Below, one piece after another: positions 15,991-25,175 of a stretch of DNA of 64,000 nt. Position 1 is the stretch's first letter. Every line of letters begins with the position of its first letter. The position numbers were made by a program, and so were the translations under genes. The DNA comes from Paenibacillus aestuarii (GTDB taxonomy: Bacteria; Bacillota; Bacilli; Paenibacillales; NBRC-103111). The stretch covers positions 283,720 through 347,719 of the forward strand of contig NZ_JAQFVF010000027.1 of assembly GCF_027789125.1 (NCBI RefSeq), read 5' to 3'. Below the pieces are notes generated by a model. That model was given only the letters and a program-made list of their open reading frames with translations. It was not told the DNA's origin and searched no databases.

Positions 15991-17364
15991 ATGAATATGA
16001 AAAAATGGTCTACAATGGGCTTGGCTGCATCGATGGTTCTCGTAGCTGCCGGCTGCGGCAAAACAGCTGCGCCAGCATCTGAAACTACTAAACCGGCTGC
16101 TTCGACAGCGCCTACAGCTGCGGCTACGGCTGCTGCTTCTGCGGCTCCTACCGCTGCTGCTGCAAAAAAATTAACGGGTGATTTCGAAATTCAATACTTT
16201 GTCGGCGGTTACGGCGACAAATGGTGGAAAAAAGTTATTGCTGACTTCCAGGCAGCAAACCCAGATTTGAAAATTAAAGAAAGTGCGGGACCAAAAATCA
16301 ACGAACAAATGAAACCCCGTTGGATCGCTGGTAACCCACCTGATTTCGTATATATCGATGGTCCTGAGCTGTTCGACCGTCAAATGGTTACAGACGGCTT
16401 GCTTGAAGATTTGACTGAATGGTACAAAGATGCGAAAAACGTCGACGGTGACAAAATCTCCGATTTGCTCGCTCAACAGCCGCCGCAATATGATGGCAAA
16501 ATCTATAACATTCCTTTCGTCTTGAACTCATGGGGTATCTTCTACGATAAAGCCCTGTTCAAAGACAAAGGCTGGGCGGAGCCGAAAGATTTTGAAGACT
16601 TCATGAAACAGAGCGAAGCGATCAAAGCTGCCGGCATTAATCCATTTATCCATACTGGTAAATACCCTTACTACATCAACGGCGCGTTCCTGTTCCCAGC
16701 GATCGTGTCGGCGAACAATAACGATTACAAGCTGCTGCAAGATATGGCAAACAATAACCCGGAAGCTTGGAAGAACCCGGCTATTCTGAAAGGCTTGGAC
16801 AAAATCGTGCAAATGCGCGACAAGGGATTCATTGATAAAGCATCCGTACAAATCAACCACACGGATTCCCAATCCTTGTTCCTGCAGCATAAAGACGCCT
16901 TCATCCCGAACGGACTGTGGCTGCCGAACGAAATGGCGAAAGACGTTCCACAAGGCTTCGATTTCGGCTTCATTCCATCCATTACGCAAGATAAAGGCGG
17001 CAAAGTGGTAGCTAACACATCTACAGCAACATTCGCTATCGCGAAAAAAGCGAAGAACAAAGATGCAGCGAAAGCGTTTATGCAATTCGTATTTGCTAAA
17101 GCGCAAGCTGGTCAATGGGCTGAGCTGAGCGGTGCGCCTTCCAACATCAAAGGTGACATCAGCTCTTCCAAAGCGCCTAACTTCGTTAAGGATGCTGCGA
17201 AATACCTGTCCTCCAGCGACACAGTAGTCGTTCCAACGGTTTCCTTCGCTGCAGACGTGGATAAAGCGATGCAAGATGCTACCGTCGCGCTCACGATCGG
17301 CACGATTACACCGCAAGAGTGGGTTAAACGTGTATCTGACGTTGTAGCTAAGCAGAAGAAGTAA
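15991..17364 (+). CDS. Carbohydrate ABC transporter substrate-binding lipoprotein
   Basis: The 457-residue extracytoplasmic protein has a lipobox (V-A-A-G-C, Cys22), an Ala/Thr/Pro-rich linker to about 58, and a type-I periplasmic-binding fold of the MalE/UgpB group (S-W-G-I-F-Y-D-K, T-A-T-F-A-I-A-K-K-A). It captures a sugar for the two permeases encoded downstream. No ATPase gene is present, so a shared MsmX/MalK-like ATPase elsewhere is expected. Codon choice is strongly biased (GCT, AAA, CTG), suggesting high expression. The sugar is not determined; the neighbouring GlcNAc/glucose-type PTS makes an amino sugar or chito-oligosaccharide possible. GGGAGAAG precedes the ATG. Confidence 0.88.
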   Translation: MNMKKWSTMGLAASMVLVAAGCGKTAAPASETTKPAASTAPTAAATAAASAAPTAAAAKKLTGDFEIQYFVGGYGDKWWKKVIADFQAANPDLKIKESAGPKINEQMKPRWIAGNPPDFVYIDGPELFDRQMVTDGLLEDLTEWYKDAKNVDGDKISDLLAQQPPQYDGKIYNIPFVLNSWGIFYDKALFKDKGWAEPKDFEDFMKQSEAIKAAGINPFIHTGKYPYYINGAFLFPAIVSANNNDYKLLQDMANNNPEAWKNPAILKGLDKIVQMRDKGFIDKASVQINHTDSQSLFLQHKDAFIPNGLWLPNEMAKDVPQGFDFGFIPSITQDKGGKVVANTSTATFAIAKKAKNKDAAKAFMQFVFAKAQAGQWAELSGAPSNIKGDISSSKAPNFVKDAAKYLSSSDTVVVPTVSFAADVDKAMQDATVALTIGTITPQEWVKRVSDVVAKQKK

Positions 17365-17379
17365 ATCTTAGAGAGACAG

Positions 17380-17422
17380 CGCGGAGGATAAGTGAGGCTG
17401 CCCGCCTTACTTGTTCTCCGCA
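17380..17422 (+). other. Intercistronic stem-loop between binding-protein and permease genes
   Basis: GCGGAG-A-AAGT-AGG pairs with CCT-ACTT-TCTCCGC across a short loop. It is not followed by a good T-run, so it probably protects the upstream mRNA or partly ends it, giving more binding protein than permease, as known for malE-malF type operons. Confidence 0.6.
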
Positions 17423-17450
17423 ATTTTACTGATAGGACGGTGAAGAGAGA

Positions 17451-18356
17451 ATGAAGACTAGCTCAAAAAAGTTGAGCAGAAACCTGTTCATTGCTTCGTT
17501 CATCATTCCGACATTTTTGTTCTTCTGCTTGTTTACAGTATACCCTGTCATACAGGCACTCCAAAAATCGTTGTATGATTGGTCGGGGATGTCAGAAAAC
17601 AGTAAGTTTATCGGTTTTGACAACTTTAAAGACATGTTCAATGACCCTATTATTTGGACAGCCATTGGCAATGATTATTTTCTCGTTGTCGGCAAAGTCA
17701 TTGGGATCATGCTGTTGGCGACATTTTTCGCCGTAGCGTTAACCCGGTTTAGATTACGCAGCGCCGGATTTTTTCGAGCGATTTTCTTTATCCCGAATGT
17801 CATCTCCGTCGTCGTTATCGGCGTGCTTTGGAACTTCATTTATAACCCGCAAATCGGCTTTCTGAACGCGTTCTTAGCGCTCTTCACGGGAAGTAAAGTA
17901 GACATTACTTGGCTGGGCTTTCCCAAACATACGATTTGGATGCTTTTGCCGCCTACCATTTGGGCAGGTATCGGTTTTTATATGATCCTGATGATTGCCG
18001 CAATCGTGAATATTCCTGCTTCTTATTATGAAGCAGCTAATATAGACGGAGCGGGTCAATGGTCGCAATTCCGCAACATCACCATGCCGCTCATCTGGGA
18101 GCAAATTAAAGTTTCAATTATTAATATCGTTATCACGACATTGAACGGATCGTTCGTTATTGTGCAGTTGATGACCAATGGCGGGCAGCCCGACAATACC
18201 ACGCATGTTATGGGATCTTATCTGTATCGGATGGCCTTTCAACAGTATCACTTCGGCTACGGAGCCGCCATCGGCGTGGCGATCCTGATCATTTCCCTGA
18301 TTACGACGCTTATTCTGCAGCGGATCATGCGTCAGGAAACGATCGAAATGCATTAA
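17451..18356 (+). CDS. Sugar ABC transporter permease (MalF/UgpA-like)
   Basis: The 301-residue inner-membrane protein has six predicted TM helices. The cytoplasmic EAA loop is seen as Y-Y-E-A-A-N-I-D-G-A-G near residue 200, where the ATPase docks. It forms the pore with the next gene product. The start lies after a purine-rich but weak site (GTGAAGAGAGA). Gene order binding protein, permease, permease is standard for CUT1 importers. Confidence 0.9.
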   Translation: MKTSSKKLSRNLFIASFIIPTFLFFCLFTVYPVIQALQKSLYDWSGMSENSKFIGFDNFKDMFNDPIIWTAIGNDYFLVVGKVIGIMLLATFFAVALTRFRLRSAGFFRAIFFIPNVISVVVIGVLWNFIYNPQIGFLNAFLALFTGSKVDITWLGFPKHTIWMLLPPTIWAGIGFYMILMIAAIVNIPASYYEAANIDGAGQWSQFRNITMPLIWEQIKVSIINIVITTLNGSFVIVQLMTNGGQPDNTTHVMGSYLYRMAFQQYHFGYGAAIGVAILIISLITTLILQRIMRQETIEMH

Positions 18357-18396
18357 TGCCGTCAACGAACAGGATACGGGGAAGGAGACCATACAT

Positions 18397-19236
18397 ATGG
18401 CGATTAAAAATCCGTTAGCCAAGCTCATCATCTGGGTCGTACTTCTGATATGGGGTATTGCCGTTATTTATCCGCTCTTGTGGACACTGCTCGACGCTTT
18501 GAAAAATAATGAGCAGTTTTTCCTGAATATGCCATGGGCGCTGCCGAAGTTTCCGCTACTGTGGTCAAACTTTAGCTATGTCTGGACCAAGTACAATTTT
18601 AGCACCTACTTTTTAAATTCCATTGTCGTGACGGTCGGCAGTACGCTCTTAGGGATGATTTTGTCTGCGATGACGGCCTACATTCTCGCCAGATACGAGT
18701 TCAAAGGCAGCAATGTGCTGTTCACCATCTACGTCGCTTCGATGATGATTCCGTTCGCGCTCGCCTTAATCCCATTATTTTTCTTGCTGAACGATCTGCA
18801 ACTGGTGAACACGTGGCTGGGCTTGATTCTCGTCTATGCGGCGCTGAACCTGCCATTCGGGATCTTCCTCCTGGTCGGCTTCTATAAGTCTCTGCCAAAA
18901 GAAATCGAAGAGGCGGCGATCATCGACGGCACCTCGCATTACGGAACGTTTTTTCGGGTGATGCTGCCTTTATCGCAGCCGGGGCTGATCACAGTGATGA
19001 TCACAAATATGCTGAATAACTGGAATGAGTACTTTCTCGGGGTCGTTCTCACGAATGAACCTACCAAATACACGCTGCCGATCGGACTTGCGGTGATGCA
19101 AGCGGAGATGCAGTATCGCGTCGAGTGGGGACCACTGTTCGCGGGACTGCTCATCACGACGCTGCCTACGCTGGTGATCTACATTGTTTTCCAGCGGCAG
19201 ATTGCGAGCGGTATTACAGCAGGGGCTGTAAAATAA
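18397..19236 (+). CDS. Sugar ABC transporter permease (MalG/UgpE-like)
   Basis: The 279-residue second permease has six TM helices, the EAA motif E-E-A-A-I-I-D-G-T-S near residue 170, and the typical C-terminal A-G-A-V-K ending. AAGGAGA precedes the ATG by about 8 bases and the gap to the first permease is 40 bases. Together they move a sugar released from the binding lipoprotein. Confidence 0.9.
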   Translation: MAIKNPLAKLIIWVVLLIWGIAVIYPLLWTLLDALKNNEQFFLNMPWALPKFPLLWSNFSYVWTKYNFSTYFLNSIVVTVGSTLLGMILSAMTAYILARYEFKGSNVLFTIYVASMMIPFALALIPLFFLLNDLQLVNTWLGLILVYAALNLPFGIFLLVGFYKSLPKEIEEAAIIDGTSHYGTFFRVMLPLSQPGLITVMITNMLNNWNEYFLGVVLTNEPTKYTLPIGLAVMQAEMQYRVEWGPLFAGLLITTLPTLVIYIVFQRQIASGITAGAVK

Positions 19237-19250
19237 GCTTGTTTTTCGAG

Positions 19251-19300
19251 AAAAAACACCTTATCCTAGAGGATTTTATCCTTTCGGGAAGGTGTTCTTT
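19251..19300 (+). terminator. Terminator after the sugar ABC operon
   Basis: AACACCTT (19255-19262) pairs with AAGGTGTT (19289-19296), with inner ATCC/GGAT pairing, and ends in C-TTT. The T-run is short, so some read-through into the PTS gene is possible. Confidence 0.65.
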
Positions 19301-19304
19301 CTAC

Positions 19305-19310
19305 TATAAT
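19305..19310 (+). promoter_or_regulatory. Candidate -10 element for the PTS gene
   Basis: A perfect TATAAT lies 63 bases before the PTS start and just after the terminator, but the hexamer 17 bases upstream (TTTCGG) is poor. Either an activated promoter or chance. Confidence 0.35.
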
Positions 19311-19372
19311 TGGTGATAAACAGAGGCAAACAAGATTCGGCCAAACTTGTGAGCATAACTAGGTGAACTTAG

Positions 19373-20824
19373 ATGAAATTAATGTATATTCTGCAGAAAA
19401 TCGGACGTTCCTTAATGATTCCTATCGCGGTGCTGCCGGCAGCATCAATCCTTTTGCGCATTGGTAAAATGAAATTCGACGACCCGCTGCTCATCCAGTT
19501 AGCGCAGATTTTTGAATCTGGCGGCAGCGCGATTTTTGATCACTTGCCGTTGATCTTCGCAGTCGGCATCGCCATCGGACTGACCTCGGGCGACGGCATT
19601 GCCGCACTCGCGGCGACGGTCGGATATCTGGTCTTCGACAACGTCCTGAAGCATTTCCAGGCAGGGACGGATGCGGCGGACCAGCTGGATATGGGGGTGC
19701 TCGGCGGGATGCTGGTCGGCATGCTGTCCGCCACATTTTTCGAGCGGTTCCAACATGTGCAGCTGCCGAAATCGCTAGGTTTTTTTGGCGGCAAGCGATT
19801 TGTTCCCTTGATTACAGCCTTGGCAATGGTGCTGCTTGGCGCTGTTATGGGGTTGATCTGGCCCCCTGTGCAGAAGGGGATCAGCTCGATCGGTCTGTGG
19901 ATCGTGGAGAATGGCAATGCCGGCGTATTCATCTACGGATTTATGAACCGGCTGCTCATTCCTACCGGACTTCATCATATCATTAATAATATCGCGTGGT
20001 TCCAGATCGGCGATTACGTCACACCAACTGGCAAAGTATTCCATGGGGATATTTCGAGATTTTTTGCCGGAGATCCGGATGCGGGGATGTTTACGACAGG
20101 ATTTTATCCGGTATTCATGTTCGGCTTGCCGGCTGCAGCGTTTGCAATGATCCGTGGTGCTTCCCTAGCGAATCGGCCCATTTTTGTACCACTGATGCTC
20201 AGTGCCAGCTTGACCAGCTTTCTGACAGGGATTACGGAGCCTATTGAATTTGCCTTTATGTTCGTGGCCCCGGGGCTTTATGTCATTCACGCCTTCCTCA
20301 CTGGGATTTCTATGATAATAATGGAAATTTTGCATGTGAAGATGGGGTTTGGCTTCTCGGCGGGCTTCATCGATTTCGTACTTAATTGGAATATATCCAC
20401 CAAACCATTATGGGTGATAGTTGTTGGTTTCGGCTATTTCTTCCTATATTACTTTACATTTCGCGCCTATTTGCACTTCTTCCCAATGAAGCTTCCCGGC
20501 CGTGAAGAGGCGCAGGATCAGGAACAGGCGGAAGAGCGGGTCCCCACCGAAGATACCAAGGAACTGCGGATCTTGAATATTCTCCAGCAAATCGGCGGAC
20601 CTTCGAATATTATCTCTGTTGATGCATGCATTACACGGCTTCGGCTGCTGGTCAAAGAGGATCAGCAAATCATCGATAACGAGCTGAAGCAGCTCGGCGC
20701 CATCGGCGTGATCAGGCTGGGCAAAGGCAACGTCCATATTGTCTTCGGAACGGAATCCGAACAAATTCGCGAAAGCATACGGCCATTGCTTCAGGCTTAC
20801 AAACAGAAATCAGGACAGGCCTAA
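19373..20824 (+). CDS. PTS EIICB permease, glucose/N-acetylglucosamine family
   Basis: The 483-residue phosphotransferase permease has an EIIC membrane domain (about 1-375; sugar-site region with G-I-T-E-P-I-E-F) joined by a charged linker to an EIIB domain. EIIB carries the phospho-cysteine in D-A-C-I-T-R-L-R (Cys419). It takes up and phosphorylates a hexose, with phosphate from a separate EIIA. The order IIC-IIB without IIA matches NagP/PtsG-type enzymes, and the length fits NagP. GGTGA lies 6 bases before the ATG. The antiterminator gene follows 17 bases downstream. Confidence 0.88.
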   Translation: MKLMYILQKIGRSLMIPIAVLPAASILLRIGKMKFDDPLLIQLAQIFESGGSAIFDHLPLIFAVGIAIGLTSGDGIAALAATVGYLVFDNVLKHFQAGTDAADQLDMGVLGGMLVGMLSATFFERFQHVQLPKSLGFFGGKRFVPLITALAMVLLGAVMGLIWPPVQKGISSIGLWIVENGNAGVFIYGFMNRLLIPTGLHHIINNIAWFQIGDYVTPTGKVFHGDISRFFAGDPDAGMFTTGFYPVFMFGLPAAAFAMIRGASLANRPIFVPLMLSASLTSFLTGITEPIEFAFMFVAPGLYVIHAFLTGISMIIMEILHVKMGFGFSAGFIDFVLNWNISTKPLWVIVVGFGYFFLYYFTFRAYLHFFPMKLPGREEAQDQEQAEERVPTEDTKELRILNILQQIGGPSNIISVDACITRLRLLVKEDQQIIDNELKQLGAIGVIRLGKGNVHIVFGTESEQIRESIRPLLQAYKQKSGQA

Positions 20825-20841
20825 GATCTCGGAGGTGTCTT

Positions 20842-21675
20842 ATGATTGTACGGACTATTGTGCATGTGCTATCGCATAATGTAGTGATGGCGCATCTCTC
20901 AACAGGTAAAAATTCTATCGCTTTCGGCAAAGGCATCGGCTTCAAAAAAACGCCAGGCATGGCTATCGCCGAGATTGATGTCACACAGGAATTTTTACTG
21001 CATACGTCCGAGGTGCTTAAAAATTACGAGCAAATCTTAAATGCAGTTGATGTGAAAATTATCGGCATCACCGAGGAAGTTATCGCCTATGCGCAAAGCA
21101 TGCTGGAAGGCGCCTTCTCCGAGACGATTCACGCATCGCTGGTCGATCATATTAATTTTGCGGTGGAAAGGCAAAAGCGCGGCATTTTCATCACGAACCC
21201 ATTCGCCTATGAAATTCAGTACATGTATCCGGAGGAGTACAAAGTTGCCAAGAAGTCGGTTGATTTCCTCAACGAGCATCTGGACGTGAAGCTTCCCGAA
21301 GACGAAGTCGCTTATCTGGCGATGCACTTCAACGGTGCGAGAAAGAAAGAGCAAGCCTCCGACTCCTTGGCTGTCGTCAGGGTCGTGTCGCAGACGATTG
21401 AAGCGGCGAAGGAACTTGGCTTTAACTTTGATGATTCCTTTTCAACACTGCGCTTCATCAGTCATTTGAAGGGGTTAATCGAACGGGTGAAGCACAAGAA
21501 GACGCTGCAAAACACGCTGCTTGCCAAAATCAAAGAGGAGTACGGAGACACCTACGTCAAAGCGAAAGTTCTTTCGCTGCTGCTGACCGATTCGCTGCAA
21601 ATGGAAGTGCCTGATGATGAAGCTGGATACTTGACGATGCATCTGGAGCGTTTGCTGCAGCGATCGGAAGCCTAA
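20842..21675 (+). CDS. BglG/GlcT-family transcription antiterminator
   Basis: The 277-residue RNA-binding regulator has an N-terminal CAT domain (about 1-58; V-L-S-H-N-V-V-M-A and F-G-K-G-I-G-F) that binds RAT hairpins. Two PRD domains follow, with the conserved histidines His103 and His162 in PRD1 and His208 and His267 in PRD2. Phosphorylation of these by HPr or an EIIB switches binding on or off. It is cotranscribed with the PTS gene, the usual arrangement for autoregulation. However, the only RAT-like hairpin I find is upstream of the ABC operon at 15788, suggesting that transporter as its target. Confidence 0.9.
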   Translation: MIVRTIVHVLSHNVVMAHLSTGKNSIAFGKGIGFKKTPGMAIAEIDVTQEFLLHTSEVLKNYEQILNAVDVKIIGITEEVIAYAQSMLEGAFSETIHASLVDHINFAVERQKRGIFITNPFAYEIQYMYPEEYKVAKKSVDFLNEHLDVKLPEDEVAYLAMHFNGARKKEQASDSLAVVRVVSQTIEAAKELGFNFDDSFSTLRFISHLKGLIERVKHKKTLQNTLLAKIKEEYGDTYVKAKVLSLLLTDSLQMEVPDDEAGYLTMHLERLLQRSEA

Positions 21676-21693
21676 TAGCTCATATTCTTTTCT

Positions 21694-21730
21694 CAATCCC
21701 TTGCGGCCTTATGGATGCGGGGATTTTTCA
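21694..21730 (+). terminator. Terminator after the antiterminator gene
   Basis: AATCCC-TTGC pairs with GC-GGGGATT around an 11-base loop and is followed by five T. Confidence 0.75.
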
Positions 21731-21750
21731 TTTGAAGTTGGCTGCTGCGA

Positions 21751-21779
21751 TTGCATAATTAGACATTGTCAGCTAAACT
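21751..21779 (+). promoter_or_regulatory. Candidate promoter of pyrD
   Basis: TTGCAT (21751-21756), a 17-base spacer, TAAACT (21774-21779), 30 bases before the gene. No PyrR-type leader hairpin is seen. Confidence 0.5.
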
Positions 21780-21809
21780 GTCTGTTAGAGTCTTTAGAGA
21801 ACGGAGTGC

Positions 21810-22913
21810 ATGGACATGCTGTATAAGAAGTTAGCAAAACCCGTCTTGTTCAAGATGGACCCAGAGAAAGCGCATCATCTTACGATTGACGGACTGAGCA
21901 CAGTAGGTGCTGTTCCCGGAGGGAAGCAGCTCCTGAAATCGATGTATGGCGTTCCCTATTCGCCGATGATGGCGCAGCAATTATGGGAAATCGAATTCAC
22001 GAATCCAATCGGACTTGCTGCCGGTTTAGATAAGAACGCCAAGGCGGTACCAGGATTTTCGCAGCTGGGATTTGGTTTTATGGAAGTCGGCACGATTACG
22101 CCGAAGCCGCAAGCCGGCAATGAGCAGCCGCGTTTGTTCCGCTTACCGGTGGACGAGGCGCTGATCAACCGCATGGGCTTCAACAATGTCGGTGTGGCCG
22201 AAATGGCCCGCAATCTGCAGAAGAGCGGCAAGCGGGACATTCCTGTGGCCATCAACATCGGGAAAAATAAAGTGACGCCGAATGAGCAGGCGGAAGAGGA
22301 TTATCGCGCATGTATTCAAGCTTTGTATACTTATGGGGACTTCTTCGTGGTGAATATCAGCTCACCAAATACGCCGGATTTGCGTAATTTACAGCATGGG
22401 AATGATTTGTGCAGATTACTGGATGCGGTAATGGATGAGATGCAGATTCAAATGGAAAAGCATCGCCATCCGGGTAAACCAGTCCTGGTGAAGATCGCAC
22501 CGGATCTGACGGATGAAGAGCTGGAAATGACAGCCAGAACGATCAAGGAAAGCGGCGTATCGGGCATCATTGCCACGAATACGACGTTAAGTCGTGCTGG
22601 CCTTCGTCATCCGAATAAAGATCAAGCAGGCGGCCTTAGCGGCAAGCCGTTAACGAAGCGGTCGACAGAAGTAATTCGTCGCATTTATCAACTGACGGAA
22701 GGAAAGCTGCCGATCATCGGATCGGGCGGGATCTTCACCGCGCAGGATGCTTACGATAAAATCAGGGCCGGCGCGAGTCTGGTTGAGGTGTACTCGGCGC
22801 TCATCTACGAAGGGCCTGAGCTTCTCCGTCGTTTGAATGAAGGGCTTCAACAATTACTTAAGCGGGATGGCTTTACACATATTTCCCAGGCAATCGGCGC
22901 AGATCAGAAGTGA
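21810..22913 (+). CDS. pyrD: Dihydroorotate dehydrogenase (quinone), class 2
   Basis: The 367-residue FMN enzyme oxidises dihydroorotate to orotate in pyrimidine synthesis and passes electrons to membrane quinone. The N-terminal amphipathic segment (L-Y-K-K-L-A-K-P-V-L-F) and catalytic-loop serine in N-I-S-S-P-N-T mark class 2. Most Bacillus use class 1B PyrD with PyrK, so a class 2 enzyme away from a pyr operon is notable but common in Paenibacillus. An ATG two codons in (21816) has better spacing from CGGAG; either may be used. It may share a transcript with the alarmone synthetase 26 bases downstream. Confidence 0.92.
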   Translation: MDMLYKKLAKPVLFKMDPEKAHHLTIDGLSTVGAVPGGKQLLKSMYGVPYSPMMAQQLWEIEFTNPIGLAAGLDKNAKAVPGFSQLGFGFMEVGTITPKPQAGNEQPRLFRLPVDEALINRMGFNNVGVAEMARNLQKSGKRDIPVAINIGKNKVTPNEQAEEDYRACIQALYTYGDFFVVNISSPNTPDLRNLQHGNDLCRLLDAVMDEMQIQMEKHRHPGKPVLVKIAPDLTDEELEMTARTIKESGVSGIIATNTTLSRAGLRHPNKDQAGGLSGKPLTKRSTEVIRRIYQLTEGKLPIIGSGGIFTAQDAYDKIRAGASLVEVYSALIYEGPELLRRLNEGLQQLLKRDGFTHISQAIGADQK

Positions 22914-22939
22914 CTTCATTTGGAATGGAGGACAAATAG

Positions 22940-23743
22940 ATGGATGGACGAGACTGGAAAAAGTTTCTTCTGCCTTATGAGCAAGCAGTGGAAGAATTGA
23001 AAGTGAAATTTAAGACGCTTCGCGGCGAACTCAAAGCGAGGGACGAATATTCCCCCATTGAATTTGTTACGGGACGTGTGAAGAAGATTTCCAGCGTGTT
23101 GGATAAAGCCAAGCGGCTTAACGTTCCGATGGATCAGCTGGAATCGGGCATTGAGGATATCGCCGGCATTCGCATCATGTGCCAATTCGAGGAAGATATT
23201 GTGCGACTGGCTGAATCGGTCCGAGCTAGACAAGATATGAGCATTGTCTATGAGAAAGATTATATTACGAATAAAAAGCCAAGCGGCTACCGCAGCTTTC
23301 ATATTATTATTGAATATCCGGTGCAAACGGCCTTGGGCATGAAGCGCATTTTAGCTGAAATTCAAATCCGTACGCTGGCCATGAATTTTTGGGCGACGAT
23401 TGAGCATTCCTTAAATTATAAATATAAAGAGAAACTGCCTGAGGACGTGCGGATACGGCTTAGCAGGGCTGCAGAAGCTGCGTACATCCTCGATCAGGAA
23501 ATGTCGAATATTCGCGGGGAGATTGTCGAAGCGCAAAAAATGTTCGAGGATAACTCGAATCTGGTGAATCGGGTGTTGAACAGCATACAAGGACTTTACT
23601 TCTATCATCGTGTCCGGGAAGCGGCCCAGTTCCAACTGCGTTTTAATGAAATCTGGGAAGCTGAAGACACCTGGGCTCTAACTGAGCTGTTGAATGAAAT
23701 TGAGACGGCGATTTCCAGAGCGAAAAAAGGAGACCAGCCCTAA
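22940..23743 (+). CDS. Small alarmone synthetase, (p)ppGpp synthetase RelQ/YjbM type
   Basis: The 267-residue RelA/SpoT synthetase domain has no hydrolase, TGS or ACT domain. Motifs include D-I-A-G-I-R-I-M-C, G-Y-R-S-F-H (GTP stacking region) and E-I-Q-I-R-T...F-W-A-T-I-E-H. It transfers pyrophosphate from ATP to GDP/GTP. It is about 50 residues longer than B. subtilis YjbM (211), mostly in the helical C-terminus needed for tetramer formation. GGAGG precedes the ATG. It sits between pyrD and DUF309, and the ABC exporter genes follow without a terminator. Confidence 0.88.
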   Translation: MDGRDWKKFLLPYEQAVEELKVKFKTLRGELKARDEYSPIEFVTGRVKKISSVLDKAKRLNVPMDQLESGIEDIAGIRIMCQFEEDIVRLAESVRARQDMSIVYEKDYITNKKPSGYRSFHIIIEYPVQTALGMKRILAEIQIRTLAMNFWATIEHSLNYKYKEKLPEDVRIRLSRAAEAAYILDQEMSNIRGEIVEAQKMFEDNSNLVNRVLNSIQGLYFYHRVREAAQFQLRFNEIWEAEDTWALTELLNEIETAISRAKKGDQP

Positions 23744-23746
23744 GCT

Positions 23747-24169
23747 ATGAATACTTATGACCGCTTGTACGTGGCATATTTGTATTATTTCAATGAAATG
23801 CGAGATTATTTTGAGTGTCATGAAGTGATGGAGGAGCTTTGGCTGGAGGAAGGCCGAAGCCCGCTATATCAAGGTCTGCTGCAGGTTGCAGTAGGCCTTT
23901 ATCATCATGCGAATGGAAACGTAAGCGGTTCCATAAAATTATTTAGTGCGGGATTGGATAAATTGTCCAATTACCCTGCAGATGCGCTTGGCATCGATCT
24001 CGCCCAACTGCGTGACGACAGTGCCAAATATTTGCTGCAGCTGCATGGCATCCAGCAGGAGATGTTTGCCCCTTATGATTTGGATATCCGCATACTCGAT
24101 CCCGATCTGCAGACGCTCGTGGACGAAATGAAACTGAATCCGCCGGAGGGTGATCACGACCATGATTGA
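23747..24169 (+). CDS. DUF309 family protein
   Basis: The 140-residue helical protein carries the DUF309 hallmark Y-F-E-C-H-E-V-M-E-E-L-W near residue 22. Function is unknown; the His/Glu cluster suggests a metal or ligand site. Its ribosome site (AAAGGAGA) lies inside the end of the alarmone synthetase gene, and its 3' end overlaps the ABC ATPase start by 8 bases, implying translational coupling. Confidence 0.8.
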   Translation: MNTYDRLYVAYLYYFNEMRDYFECHEVMEELWLEEGRSPLYQGLLQVAVGLYHHANGNVSGSIKLFSAGLDKLSNYPADALGIDLAQLRDDSAKYLLQLHGIQQEMFAPYDLDIRILDPDLQTLVDEMKLNPPEGDHDHD

Positions 24170-25175
24170 AGTTCGGCAACTGAGCAAACATTACCGGGTG
24201 CATGAGCGTGAGCCGGGGTTCTGGGCTTCGCTGCGCAGCCTATTCAACCGTAAGTTCCGCATCGTGAGAGCGGTGGATGATGTGTCCTTTTACATTCCCG
24301 AAGGGCAGATCGTCGCTTTCCTGGGGCCGAACGGAGCCGGCAAAACGACGACGATGAAAGTGCTGACAGGCCTGCTGCACCCTTCCGGGGGCGAAGTGAG
24401 AGTCAGCGGTTTTATTCCTTCGCAGCATAAAAAGCAATTCAAGATGAACATCAGCCTCGTCATGGGGCAGAAGAGCCAGCTGATCTGGGATGTGCCTGCC
24501 TCGGAAACTTTTCTCGTCAATAAAGTGATCTATGAAATTCCGGATGAAGAGTATCAGGAAACATTGAGCGATCTCGTTCGCTTGCTCGAACTGGAGGACG
24601 TTATTCGCAAACCGGTCCGCCAGCTTTCCCTGGGGGAGCGCATGAAATGCGAATTGGCGGCAGCGCTGCTGCACCGCCCGCGCATCGTGTTTCTCGACGA
24701 GCCGACGATCGGGCTGGATGTCAATATGCAGGAAGTGATGCGCCGCTTCATTCAGGATTACAATAGCAAATACAAAGCGACGATTTTGCTGACCAGTCAC
24801 TATATGGCGGATGTGACCGCCCTGTGCGAGCGGGTGCTGGTCATCGGCAAGGGCCGGCTGCTCTATGACGGCGCGATCTCCCAGCTCATCGACACCTACG
24901 CGCCGAATAAGCGCATTCAGCTGCAGCTTGCTGAGCGAGTCGAATCCTCGGTGCTCCAGCAAGCGGTAGGCTCACTTGGCCGTGTTGTGGACTTCGCATT
25001 CCCGAATGTGGAGCTGGAGGTGCCGCGCGAGCAGGTGTCCGAGCTGTCGGCTAAGCTGCTGACCCATCTGTCCGTGCTCGATTTGACAATTGAAGATCCG
25101 ACGATGGAATCGGTCATCGCTCAAGCCTTTGAAGCAAAGGAGAGCGGCACAGGGAAGGGAGCGCTGTCGTCATGA
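24162..25175 (+). CDS. ABC-2 type exporter ATP-binding protein
   Basis: The 337-residue ATPase has Walker A G-P-N-G-A-G-K-T, signature L-S-L-G-E-R-M-K, Walker B I-V-F-L-D-E-P and the H-loop T-S-H-Y. It belongs to the group that pairs with DUF990 (ABC-2) permeases; substrates are unknown. The ATG at 24162 is preferred over a GTG 12 bases earlier that lies within the GGAGGG ribosome site. It overlaps the first permease gene by ATGA, so the two are coupled. Confidence 0.9.
   Translation: MIEVRQLSKHYRVHEREPGFWASLRSLFNRKFRIVRAVDDVSFYIPEGQIVAFLGPNGAGKTTTMKVLTGLLHPSGGEVRVSGFIPSQHKKQFKMNISLVMGQKSQLIWDVPASETFLVNKVIYEIPDEEYQETLSDLVRLLELEDVIRKPVRQLSLGERMKCELAAALLHRPRIVFLDEPTIGLDVNMQEVMRRFIQDYNSKYKATILLTSHYMADVTALCERVLVIGKGRLLYDGAISQLIDTYAPNKRIQLQLAERVESSVLQQAVGSLGRVVDFAFPNVELEVPREQVSELSAKLLTHLSVLDLTIEDPTMESVIAQAFEAKESGTGKGALSS

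Noticed and set aside
19311..19350. RAT-like 3' half (CAGAGGCAAACA) in the PTS gene leader
   Set aside because: The matching TGTTAC 5' half and any overlapping terminator are missing, so it does not form an antiterminator.
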